DNA of 64,000 nucleotides from Ornithodoros turicata (GCF_037126465.1 NC_088210.1:12236011-12300010); one strand, 5' to 3'; counted from the stretch's first letter, positions 54,201 through 63,377 are shown. The notes: a model not told the origin generated them from the letters alone. Program-made: numbers and translations.

Positions 54201-54615
54201 CACTCAAAAAACGGAGCTTCACACCATAGCACACTCCGAGCCAACGATCATCCCGAATGATCCGTAACTTAAAAACCCGAGACTAGGGGACAAAAAAAAC
54301 GACAAACACAGGCAAGGTCTCAAACACAGCTCCCCTAGTCCCCTAGTCTCCTAGTCTCGGGTTTTTAAGTTATGGATCTATACCACCAGCTGGCTTGCTA
54401 CCTCTCTATCCTCTCGATCCCGAATGAGAACGTTCTTTCCCTTGATTTGATGAAAACTGGAGGCGTACGCCATTTCTGAGGCAATTATGAGCTGCACAAT
54501 GCTACAAAAATGGCGTACGCCCTCCGTTTTCAGCAAATCAAGGGAAATGACGTTGTTACTCGGGGTGATGATTTGCTGGGAGCACGCTGTCTGTTGAAGT
54601 TCATTTTCAAGAGTG
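54201..54615. mobile_element. FB1 element split by an FB2 hairpin
   Basis: CACTCAAAAAACGGAGCTTC at the left and GAAGTTCATTTTCAAGAGTG at the right, flanked by CA on both sides. The left arm is cut at ATCCCGAATGA, which is repeated after the 156-bp FB2 insert (54250-54260 and 54417-54427). Core GGCGTACGCC on both arms. Confidence 0.88.
54261..54416 (+). mobile_element. FB2 hairpin with tail, 11-bp target duplication
   Basis: AACTTAAAAACCCGAGACTAG pairs with CTAGTCTCGGGTTTTTAAGTT. The loop side holds ACAAACACAGGCAAGG, and the tail is TATACCACCAGCTGGCTTGC. The direct repeat ATCCCGAATGA on both sides defines the insertion exactly. Confidence 0.88.
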
Positions 54616-55633
54616 CACCCCTCCCCAAAATATTTTTCTGCGTACGTCGCTGTTCACCTTGCTGTGCTACTCTTTTTATTTTTATTTCTTTACTTTTCGC
54701 CATCGCGCTTCCATGTAATTACAAAAGGTCAGAGAGGAACTGCTACGTAAAGGGTAGAGTTGTAGCTTTTTTTTTTTTTTTGTTAGGAGAAGATAGGTTC
54801 ACCCTGGGAGTAGCAGAATGCGTCGGGTGATCCGTCAGGTTTATCTCCTATTTCTATTCTATTTATTCAATAGACTTCTCCCTGTTTGTAAACAACTGAC
54901 GTCATAGTGTTCGACAGCGCCACCAATTTGGTAGAGTTGAACTACGCTCGAAGCTAGGGGGCGAACAAGGTCGCGCCCGAAAGCCACGGTCTTGAGGGGA
55001 CTACGATGGTCTCTGAAAGGGACGCGAACTTTGGTCCTACTTTTCTTTCAATAGGAGGCATCGAACAAGTGCCCATTCGTGGAACCCAGCCCTCCCCTTC
55101 CGATTTGTTCCGGTTCCATTTTGTCTACCAACGTCACGATGACATTTCCCGGGTAGAGGCCTATTCAGCTGTCGCACAGCCCGTCAGGCTGCCGGAGACT
55201 ATTTTCACACTTAAAGATCTGTACGCAACACCTACCATTTTCTCTTCTGTCCATTTTGTTTTCGTTTTGCAATATAATGCTTCAGGGAGCATGGCTTACT
55301 TTAACGCGTCTGAGTGCTGCCCGAACATGGATCTTCGCTTCGTCGCTAGTTTCGTCAGCCTCACTTATTATGTCTGCACAGAGAAATCTCGAGCAAGGAA
55401 TGTCTCCAGGAAGGAATGGCGCACAAGCTTGCTAAGTGTTCCAGAGCTGGGAGTCTGCCTGCACGTCACGAGCTCGCAGGGGGAGTAATGGGAGCAAACT
55501 CGATTCGGAAGTGTGATTCCTAATTCGATTCAGTTGTCTTTTTATTTCTCATTCAGCGATGGTTGTGGTCGGGCAAAAAATCCGAAGTTCCGGGAACCTT
55601 TTCCGCGCCGCGGCGCTCGCGTTCCTTGGGAGG
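54616..55633. other. Intron sequence with an unassigned open frame
   Basis: A 160-codon plus-strand frame (55006-55488; for example FGPTFLSIGGIEQVPIRGTQ and YYVCTEKSRARNVSRKEWRT) has no recognised domain and no splice-site context consistent with NOS phase. It may derive from a transposable element. A T run lies at 54767-54781. Confidence 0.35.
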
Positions 55634-56104
55634 CAGAGCCATTTATAGGGAGAGTTTGGCCATTCTTTGATCTTTTGCCGCCCTATGGGAGGAGCTTATT
55701 TTGACGTCAGAGTCGCCGCCCAAAAAGCCTGAATCCGAGTGGAATCCGCTTATCAGCCATCTAGTCCGCGCCATATTGACGCTGTCCGCCAGCTGGTCGA
55801 CAGCTTCAATTGAATGTAATCTACAGGAATAACCGGCTTATGACTGACTACCGCCAGTGATAAGGGGGGCTTTGTTACCGAACTGAAAGAGTTCGAGGAC
55901 GAAAGGCTTTCGAAGCAAGAAGTACGAAAGTGCCTTCTCTCCTTGGATTGTAAACAACGATCAGCATCAATATGGCGTCGGCGACCGGTTGACGACTGGA
56001 TAACAATGGAGCACGACGAGGGGGGTCGTTCAGCCGTGACGTCGCATGACGCGCTTTAAGTTAGGCTCCTCCTAATGGCCAAACTCTCTCTATAAACGGC
56101 TCTG
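55634..56104. mobile_element. hAT-like MITE with 8-bp duplication
   Basis: CAGAGCCATTTATAGGGAGA and GTTTGGCCATT at the left pair with AATGGCCAAACTCTCTCTAT and AAACGGCTCTG at the right. TTGGGAGG is duplicated at 55626-55633 and 56105-56112. Subterminal GAGGAGC / GCTCCTC blocks extend the pairing. 471 bp, no coding capacity. Confidence 0.9.
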
Positions 56105-56426
56105 TTGGGAGGGTGGATTCCGAAACCAGAGGCCTGCCTTTGCAGTGCATCAGTACTCACCCTTAGAACGCTTTAGAGGCGATTGCAAAAAACCAAAGTC
56201 CAAGCTAGGCGGTACATGAGCACACAATGAAGAACTGACAAAAAATTATTTGCCGTCGCTGTAAAGGTTGTTTAAAATTTGAGCGAAAATCCGCGATATT
56301 GCGCAACCAATTAATTGATTGAATTATGAGATTGAATTGAATTGAATTGAATATTGTGCAACACTTGCAAAGTCTGGGTATATCAGTTTGGCGTTATTTA
56401 GTGCTTTTCCTATGATTCTTGGCGTG

Positions 56427-56868
56427 CATTCTTAAAACGGAGCTGCACCACATAAGAAGGCGAAGGCCAGGAATTGCACAGAATGATATATCGCTATCGC
56501 TCTGGATTTGTGTAAAGCGCGCGGCGTGCGCCTTTTTGTGACAATTAACCTAACTGCATAAGTATCACCAAATGGCGTGCTCACCCCGTTCTCAACAAAT
56601 CAGGGGCCAGAATAATGATGTCATTCAGGATGGTGGTTTGCTAGGAGCGTGCTGCACTCTCAGAACCGAACTTCACAGCACAGCACGTTGTTCGCCAACT
56701 ATTGCCACGAATGATAGTGTTACCGCTTGTGATTCAAGAACCTGGGGATGGGGGGGGGGGGGCGTACGCCCCCCTCTCTCTCTCTTCAAATCAGAAGCGA
56801 TAACCTCATTAATCGTGGCAGTGGTTGGCGCTCAACGTGCTATGCGGTGAAGTTGTGTTCTGAGACTG
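56427..56868. mobile_element. Two head-to-tail diverged FB1 elements
   Basis: The first unit (56427-56654) starts CATTCTTAAAACGGAGCTGC and stops at CTAGGAGCGTGCTG without its outer right end. The second (56655-56868) starts CACTCTCAGAACCGAACTTC immediately. It contains a G run and GCGTACGCCCCC core and ends GAAGTTGTGTTCTGAGACTG. Confidence 0.75.
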
Positions 56869-56933
56869 TCTGGGGTGAGGTTCTGTTTCCAGCGTGGAAT
56901 GATGGATGAATGAATGCATGAATGATGAATGGA

Positions 56934-57180
56934 TGAATTCCACGCCGAGACCGGGAGGTGACCCTGGTTCGAATCCGGGCGCCGGCTGTGCTGTCTGGGC
57001 GTTTTCCCGCAGACGGGGCTTTAAGACAAATGTCGGCACAGTTCCCTGTGAAGTCGGACCAGGACGTACGATCCCAACCGTGCCCTAGTCGTGACGCTGC
57101 CCGCCTGAGCGCGACTGACTACGGCAAGCACTTCCAACGTCACCGCCATCTGTTTCTAGAGTGTAAACGCTACAAAGTTT
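56934..57180 (+). mobile_element. SINE-1 copy with tRNA-like head
   Basis: CGCCGAGACCGGGAGGTGAC and B box GGTTCGAATCCGGG, then GGGCGTTTTCCCGCAGACG, ATGTCGGCACAGTTCCC, GAAGTCGGACCAGGACGTAC and GTCGTGACGCTGCCCGCC. It is preceded by an ATGAATG-rich stretch. This is one of the best-preserved heads in the window. Confidence 0.85.
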
Positions 57181-57894
57181 CATGAGCTTACTGAGGATGA
57201 CCAGCTACTCGAGTTGCCGTCGCTACTCGGCTACTCGAGACGTAATTGAAAAAAAATGAATAAAAATAAATGAGCAGAAGAAGAAGGGGAAAAAAAAACA
57301 ATGGACAAAGAGACCCAAGGAATCACATTCATGGTCACAGTAAAATCCACCAACTTGGGTGTCTCTAAGAAACCACACAAAAGCCTAGAAGGGTAGAAAT
57401 TTCATCGGACCCAGGACCTGACCTAGATGTCAGGCCCTGGGTGCCTGAGCTGCCAACAAGCATCTCTAAGTCGCGCAAGCTTTTGTGTGTTAGGGGAACT
57501 GCCTCAGGACGAGAGCCGGCGATATTTTGAACATAAACTGTGCTTCTTCACCTGGCCCAGTAGAAGAATTAGAACATCATTAATATTTCTTTACGGGATA
57601 ACACTAAAAAAAAAAAAAAAAAAACAGAATTGTACTCATATGAGTATAACAGCCAGGGTTCAAACGGGGTATCATTTATCGACAGAAAGAAAAATTGGTA
57701 GTACAAGAGTTGCACTCAAACCAGCTCAACTGTTATGACATAATTATATATACTGTTTGAGGAAATTTGGCTGTCGGCGTCCAAGCCGAAGTGACATCCA
57801 TTGCAACTTCACCCGCTAGGGCTGCCTAGCGGCAAGTATGCGGCATGCTGCTATGTTACACATGAGGTTTGGCTGCACGTGCTGCAGGATAAGA

Positions 57895-58034
57895 TTGCAG
57901 ATATTTTCGACTACCTTGCGTTCTTTTGACGCTCCGGAAATCTCCGACACACACTGCTATCGTCCTTGGCCGGGTTTGAACCTGCGATCTTGAGTTCAGC
58001 AAGTCAACACGTTACCAAGTGAGCTACCGAGGCC
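57895..58034 (-). mobile_element. Second type of tRNA-derived SINE, minus strand
   Basis: On the minus strand: GCCTCGGTAGCTCACTTGGT (A-box region), ACGTGTTGACTTGCTGAACT, GATCGCAGGTTCAAACCCGG (B box), then the body GTGTGTCGGAGATTTCCGGA and AGGTAGTCGAAAATATCTGC. The body block GTGGTCGAAATTATCCACAA recurs near 52140. The head is tRNA-like but is followed by a retroposon body, so it is not called a tRNA gene. Confidence 0.75.
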
Positions 58035-58308
58035 TTCCCTGTTTTTTTTTTGTGTTTTTTTTCGCTCAAAAGAAAGAAACTGCCGAGGCCGGCGTTGTAC
58101 CCTCGCATGCCAATTGCGGCCTTGGTCGATAAGTGGAGAGAGGTCTGGAGGAAGGGAGGCTCCCGCTATCCCGCTAGGCTCCCTATCGTTCTACCCGCAT
58201 GGGTAGAAAATTCTACCTTTTCTCTTCGAATGTACGATAAATTGCTTGTGAAATATATCTGGGCAATGTCTCTCACACACGATGAGTTTGAAACGTTGCC
58301 ATGTGCAG

Positions 58309-58450
58309 GTCCGCTATCACAATCTTTCCCCCTCGAACGGACGGTCAGCACGACTACAAGGTGTGGAATTCGCAGATCATCCAATACGCTGGCCACAAGC
58401 AACCTGACGGGTCCATCATTGGAGATCCAGCTAGCGTTGAATTCACAGAG
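58309..58450 (+). CDS. NOS: NOS exon ([12 protein letters not shown]...EFTE)
   Basis: The acceptor CATGTGCAG ends at 58308; the donor is GTATGA at 58451. Phase 2 in, phase 0 out, 47 full codons. It encodes [40 protein letters not shown] and ASVEFTE. The block (A)ITIFPQRTDGKHDFRVWN...QYAGYKQPDG is a hallmark of animal NOS. Here the usual FPQR reads FPPR. The next exon follows after an intron of only 100 bp. Confidence 0.97.
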
Positions 58451-58550
58451 GTATGAAACTCGTCTAGGTGTCCTTATTTTGAAATGATCGCAATAAATAA
58501 CTTAGATCGAGGACCGAGGCCTCATTGCACCTTCCTATGCCTGTATTTAG

Positions 58551-58690
58551 ATATGCAAGAAGTTGGGTTGGAAACCAAAAGGTACGCGGTTCGAGCTTCT
58601 GCCGTTGGTTTTGTCGGCGAACGGAGAAGATCCGGAAATGTTCGAGCTGCCGGATGATTTAGTACTAAGGGTGAAGATCACTCATCCGAG
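58551..58690 (+). CDS. NOS: NOS exon ([11 protein letters not shown]...KITHP)
   Basis: The acceptor CTGTATTTAG ends at 58550; the donor is GTAAGT at 58691. Phase 0 in, phase 2 out. It encodes [20 protein letters not shown] followed by [20 protein letters not shown] and VKITHP. The GW(K/T)P..G.FD(V/L)LPL(L/V)LQANG.DPE(L/M)F pattern of NOS is clear. A hAT-like MITE starts 12 bp after the exon, with its duplicated target GTAATCGT only 4 bp from the exon edge. Confidence 0.97.
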
Positions 58691-58702
58691 GTAAGTAATC
58701 GT

Positions 58703-59159
58703 CAGGGATGGGCAGTACTTTGCGTATTCGGTACTTAAGTACTTAATACGGTAATTACTCAAAGTAATTTTTGGAGGACTTTTTCTTGACTTCTAGTAGT
58801 TCTGCTGAGTAATACTTTCTACTATACCTGGAGTACATTTTGCTGTACTTTCAGCAGAAGTACTTCAAGTACGTTACACGTAAGGTTTGTCTGCCTACAA
58901 GAGCTCAAAGGCGTGCGTAAAAAACATGTTGTGCTTGAGGGTACTTAATAAGTACTCCAAGTACATTTCTCACTACTTTATACTTTACCCAACGTATTTA
59001 GCCCCTGTACGACTTTTTAGTGTACCTAGAGTACGTATTAATGCAAGTACTTAATACTTTACTTAGTGCTTTAGTACTTTTCATGTTTACACATTAATGC
59101 AAGTACTTGGTACTTTACTGAGTACTTTAGTATTTTTCACGTTACTTTGCCCATCACCG
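58703..59159. mobile_element. hAT-like MITE next to a NOS splice donor
   Basis: Ends CAGGGATGGGCAGTACTTTG / ACTTTGCCCATCACCG, flanked by the perfect 8-bp duplication GTAATCGT (58695-58702, 59160-59167). The interior is filled with AAGTACTT/AGTACTTTA repeats in both orientations. 457 bp, non-coding. The original intron sequence GTAAGTAATCGTAATGC can be read across the element. Confidence 0.92.
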
Positions 59160-59332
59160 GTAATCGTAATGCTGTAGAAGCCACAATATTCGTGACTGAC
59201 CTAACAGTGCCACGCTAGTGTTTGCATTGTGCTAAAGATTCCTAGATGAAATGCTATACTTTACACGATCTGTCGTACTTTTTGATTTGCAAGCTTGACG
59301 AATGCTATTACGGAACCATATGTAACAACATA

Positions 59333-60176
59333 CAGGGTGTTTCACCTAACTTGATAAAAAATTCTAACTGGCGACATACTCGCCGGAGGATTGTGGCATT
59401 CTTGGCAATTACCTCCTGGAAACTTTTGCCGCCATTCAGGAAGGCTTTGGACAATTTTTAATTGCGGTAATTTTATTTTTGTCAATTGTACTTTGAAAAT
59501 TGCCAAGCGAATCTCACTTTTTTTTTTACAGAAATATGAAGTCATCCACGGATAACTGCAGACCCAACAAAATACTATGCACAGTATCGCAACAGAAATA
59601 GTCGAAAAAAAAAGTAAAAATTACGCTTTAGCCCCGCCTGCTCGATTGTCGCAAAGAAGAGCGTACTGGAGACGCGGGGAGAGGAGGAAGTGTTCCCGGC
59701 TCTTGTTTTACCTTTCTTTCCCCCGCTCTGACCTTGATGCTGGGGCAACCGTCTTATAACGAAGAAAACGAAACAACCGTCTTATCACAAAGACGGCAAA
59801 ACAAATGAAGGCGCGGACACTTCCTCCTCTAGACGCACATTTCGAGCGCGCTTCTTTGCGAAAATCAAGCATGCGGGGCTAAAGCGTGATTTTTACAAAT
59901 TTTCGACTATTTCTGTTGCAATACTGTGCATAGTTTTTGGTTGGGTCTGCAGTTATCCGTGGTGGACTTCATATCTCTGTAAAAAAAAGTGACGTTCGCT
60001 TGGAAATTTCCAAAGTTCAATTGACACAAATAAATTTCCCGCAATTAAAAATTGTCCAAAGGCTTCCTCAACGGCGGCAAAATTTTCCAGAAGGTAATTG
60101 CCGAAAGTCCCACAACAATCCTCCGGCAAGCACCGTCGCCAGTTAGAATTCTTTATCACTTTAGGTGAAACACCCT
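59333..60176. mobile_element. CAGGGTGTTTCACC-ended foldback, 844 bp
   Basis: CAGGGTGTTTCACCTAACTTG at the left and GTGAAACACCCTG at the right. The arms of more than 350 bp match through TTCTAACTGGCGAC, AAAATTGTCC-type and GGATAACTGCAGACCCAAC / GTTGGGTCTGCAGTTATCC blocks. The centre lies near 59740. No coding capacity. Confidence 0.9.
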
Positions 60177-60187
60177 GAAACATCCTG

Positions 60188-60435
60188 CACTCTTAAAAAT
60201 GAACTTCACCGCATAGCACGCTCCTAGCCAACCATAATCTCGAATGATATCGTTATCTTCCCTGATTTGCTGAAAACGGGAGGCGTACGCCTTTTTGTGA
60301 CAATTATGAACAACATAAGTGTCACAAAAAAGGCGTACGCCTCCCGTTTTCAACAAATCAGGGAAGATAACGATATCATTCGAGATTATGGTTGGCTGGG
60401 AGCGTGCTATGCGGTGAAGTTCATTTTTAAGAGTG
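60188..60435. mobile_element. FB1 foldback MITE, complete
   Basis: CACTCTTAAAAATGAACTTC to GAAGTTCATTTTTAAGAGTG, flanked by TG on both sides. The arms are nearly perfect complements, including the subtype-specific CTTCCCTGATTTGCTG / CAACAAATCAGGGAAG. It ends 104 bp before the next NOS exon, within reach of the branch-point region. Confidence 0.95.
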
Positions 60436-60539
60436 TGTGTGACGGCGACACTGTGCGCGTTTTCTTGCATAACATGATCCGTGCTCATTGTTGTATTCGA
60501 GTTGAAGTGGCACTAACCAACTTGTGCGTTCTACCGCAG

Positions 60540-60714
60540 CTGTAAACGAATCGACGATATGCAGTTGGAGTGGTACGCAGTACCCGCCGTGTCCAGCATG
60601 ATGCTGGACGTCGGTGGCATCGAGTTCACCGCCGCTCCTTTCAACGGCTGGTACATGGTCACGGAAATTGCGGCCCGCGACTTCTGTGACGTACAAAGGT
60701 ACAACCTGGCTGAG
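60540..60714 (+). CDS. NOS: NOS exon with substrate-site GWYMxTE motif
   Basis: The acceptor TTCTACCGCAG ends at 60539; the donor is GTGAGA at 60715. Phase 2 in, phase 0 out. It encodes [40 protein letters not shown] and [14 protein letters not shown]. The Glu of GWYMxTE corresponds to rat nNOS Glu592, which holds the arginine guanidinium. The usual Gly after GWYM is Val here, and the segment before the helix reads SCKRIDD where other NOS have aromatic residues. All splice signals and the frame are intact. Confidence 0.95.
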
Positions 60715-61689
60715 GTGAGACGGGGCGACAATTCATCGCAGCGCACCCTGACGCACTCCAGAAACAGAGGAGGAAACTTATTTATATCAAAGACACTACC
60801 AGCTCCTAAAAAACGTCACAAAAGTGGAAGAAGCCACAAATACTATAAACACACAAAGACAAACAAACAAACAAGACAAACAAAAGAAGCCAAAGAAATG
60901 TCACTTTTTTCTTTATGCTTTCTTCTGCCTCTTTTTTGTTTCTTTGTTTGTTTTTTCTCGTTTTTCTGACTCTACTGTTCCGTCCACAAACGCATTTTGG
61001 AGTAGCCGGTCCCGACTGGGTCGGGTCGGGACTAACCTCTCCATATTTTCCTTTCATATTACACTCTACCCCTCCACTAGACCACTCTAGTGCACGTCTC
61101 AGCTACAGTGCACCTCCGTCCCATCAGTGTCGTTCATCCTGCCTATGCCTCACTTTGAACTCGTCAACTCTCTTCTCCCCCATTTCTTTTTCTCTCTCTC
61201 TCTCTTTTTTTTTTGCCATGGTCGCGACGATGCCCTCTTGAGTGCGGCCAACAATGGCATGCTACTTCGACATCCCCCCCTTCCATATTCATTAAATCAA
61301 TAAATCAATGAAACAAAAATAACTGAAATACATACGGCTAACTTATTTAAAAAATGCAGGCGGGTGACAACCATCTGCGGCTCGACTTCTTGGAAGCGTC
61401 TCAAGGGCGCGAATATGAAATTAAATTAAATTTAGATAAAATAGACAGAACAGAGCGCGCGCGCGCGCACACATACAAGCAAGCGAACAAACACGCAAAC
61501 AAACATATAATACGCAAGATTCTGGAATGTGGGGATGCATCCCATTGCTGACGGGATGATTTGGTTTACATGCAGATTTACATGATTTGCATGCTCTCAG
61601 CCGAACTGGCATTCATGTTTATGGAACCTGTGCGTCTTCATGTTATTTTTGTTCATTCTTTTTTTTTTTTTCATTTCCATTTTGCGACA
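60715..61689. other. NOS intron with simple repeats
   Basis: (AAAC)n at about 60860-60890; a variant of the CCAGTCCCGAGTGGC repeat at 61005-61045 (GTCCCGACTGGGTCGGGTCG); a CT run at 61190-61205; ATTAAATCAATAAATCAATG tail-like text near 61290-61310; and (CG/CA)n at 61455-61475. No exon. Confidence 0.5.
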
Positions 61690-61918
61690 GAACCGTGCAT
61701 AACACGATCAAGGCTGACCAGCATTCAGAATGATGTCGCGTTGTCTCGTGATTTGCTGAGGACGATGGGGCGTACTCCAACCTTGTAGCACTTTGCTTGT
61801 GTGCGAAGTGTTACAGAAGGGGGCGTACGCTTCCCATTTGCGACGACCAGAAGATATCGCTCTTAGTGCTGGTGGGGCACGATCGTGCGATGTGGCGAGG
61901 TTCTTCTTTTAAATTGTA
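61690..61918. mobile_element. Degenerate FB1 (ACTTTGC-centre subtype)
   Basis: AGAACCGTGCATAACACGATC ... CATTCAGAATGATGTCGCG at the left, GGGGCGTACTCCAACCTTGT around the centre, and GCGATGTGGCGAGGTTCTTC at the right. The right terminal repeat has decayed. Confidence 0.65.
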
Positions 61919-62252
61919 ACTGCTGTTAGATGGGAACTAAAGTGCAGAAATTTATCTCGGTAGAAATAGTGACATGACACCGTTCACCGCTCAGTGAAAA
62001 TATTTTCGAGAATTTCAAGAATTTATTTCTATAGGCCCATGAGGGAGTGTGCGTCTACATCATAGAGCGCAGCACTGAAAGAAAAAACAAAAAAAGAACG
62101 CGGATAAAACGTAAAAACAAACGTAACTTAGAACCGAAGAAGAACAAACATAAAGAGGGTGCCATCATCATCATTCTTTAAAATTTTATGTGACATTGAT
62201 CTTGCGTTGTGACTCCCAATAGGCCGCTCCATGAAGCAGGGTTTCCGGTAAT

Positions 62253-62862
62253 GTTAAAGGGGCTATGAACTCTACGAAGCTAACCCGCTCCAAACGCCAA
62301 TATTAAGTTGGCTGTGACTCCTTTTGTATAGATGAATCTGATAGGTCCGTATCTTCACCACATATAGCACGCTGCTAGCCAACCATCATCCCGAATGACA
62401 ATGTTCTCGTCCCTGATTTGTTGATAACGGGAGGCGGAGCCTATTATGTAACCATTATGTACGGCATTATGACTACAAAATAGGCTCCGCCTCCCGTTTT
62501 CAACAAATCAGGGACGAGGACGTTATCATTCGGGATGATGGTTGGCTACGAGCGTGCTATGTGGTGAAGTTCATTTTTGAGAGTGTAGAGCAGAACGTTA
62601 TGTGTACTTCCGCGTCGGCGTCTTATTGGGTGCTACAATTCTTCAGATGACGTAACAATGGGTAGATGTATTTCGATGGCGGAACGTCTACTCGCCCGTA
62701 CCCGAAAAAAAGTGCCTTTTTGGTATTTACGCTGCACACGTTATGAAGGGGAAATATTGAACACGTAATTGTAAATAGAATTACGAAGCGTAGAAAAACA
62801 ATATTACCCATATTACACCCGTAACTAAATACCTGCAGATAGGAGTTCTTACCTCCTTTAAG
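62253..62862. mobile_element. FB6 element, inverted copy without the extra FB1
   Basis: TTAAAGGGGCTATGAACTC at the left and GAGTTCTTACCTCCTTTAAAG at the right. Internally it is the reverse complement of 19443-20311, including the FB1b core at 62352-62587, but lacking the FB1 at 19466-19713. It gives the pre-insertion sequence for that locus. Confidence 0.88.
62352..62587. mobile_element. FB1b foldback inside FB6
   Basis: TCTTCACCACATATAGCACGC at the left and GTGGTGAAGTTCATTTTTGA GAGTG-type end at the right. The core GGGAGGCGGAGCCTATTATG pairs with CAAAATAGGCTCCGCCTCCC. Confidence 0.88.
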
Positions 62863-63003
62863 TGCATGCTTTCTCGTTGCTCCTTTATTATATCGCCCCT
62901 GGCAATGAGACTCCTCATTCATCGTCATTCAAATAAAGTTGTTGCTGCTGTTTCATTACTGCTTTAAATACTTGTCACATGAAAAACCTGTGCACTTAAC
63001 TAG

Positions 63004-63105
63004 GAAGTGGCCAACCGCCTCGGCTTGGACACAAGATCCAACACTAACCTATGGAGGGATCGTGCTGCTATCGAGCTCTCGCTGGCAGTCATGCACAGCT
63101 ATCAA
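63004..63105 (+). CDS. NOS: NOS exon (EVANRLGLD...AVMHSYQ)
   Basis: The acceptor CACTTAACTAG ends at 63003; the donor is GTGAGT at 63106. Phase 0 at both ends, 34 codons. It encodes EVANRLGLDTRSNTNLWRDR and AAIELSLAVMHSYQ, matching the EVA..(M/L)xLDTR...LWKD.A.VE.N(I/V)AVL(Y/H)S(F/Y)Q segment of NOS. The pyrimidine tract is weak, but the junction residues fit exactly. The next intron is 77 bp. Confidence 0.96.
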
Positions 63106-63182
63106 GTGAGTATGCGATCGACACACCTCATTAGGAATTGAATACGTAGTGCAGTGGACTGTATATACTGTGCGCTTTGCAG

Positions 63183-63377
63183 AAAGCGAATGTGACCATT
63201 GTGGACCATCACACGGCTTCCGACCAGTTCATGAAGCACATGGAGAACGAGAACAGACTCCGAGGCGGCTGCCCCGCCGATTGGGTCTGGATCGTTCCTC
63301 CTCTGAGTGGAAGTCTCACGCCGGTCTTCCACCAGGAAATGCTGTACTACCATCTGAAGCCAAACTACGAATACCAG
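63183..63377 (+). CDS. NOS: NOS exon with HHxAS...[13 protein letters not shown] motif
   Basis: The acceptor GCGCTTTGCAG ends at 63182; the donor is GTGCGT at 63378. Phase 0 in and out, 65 codons. It encodes [40 protein letters not shown] and [22 protein letters not shown](S/T)A, GGCPADW(V/L)WIVPP and (T)PVFHQEM are the most conserved NOS signatures; the tryptophans of DWVWIVPP pack on tetrahydrobiopterin at the dimer interface. The oxygenase domain is nearly complete here. Confidence 0.98.

Noticed and set aside
55006..55488. 160-codon plus-strand open frame
   Set aside because: No known domain, no compatible splice sites, and the NOS exons on either side join in frame without it.
57967..58034. 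Possible tRNA gene on the minus strand
   Set aside because: A and B boxes are recognisable, but the sequence runs straight into a SINE body and no clean acceptor stem was seen.
9644..62587. Regularly similar repeats considered as a CRISPR-like array
   Set aside because: Copies are far apart, 248 bp long and dispersed in a eukaryotic gene. There are no short repeat-spacer units.
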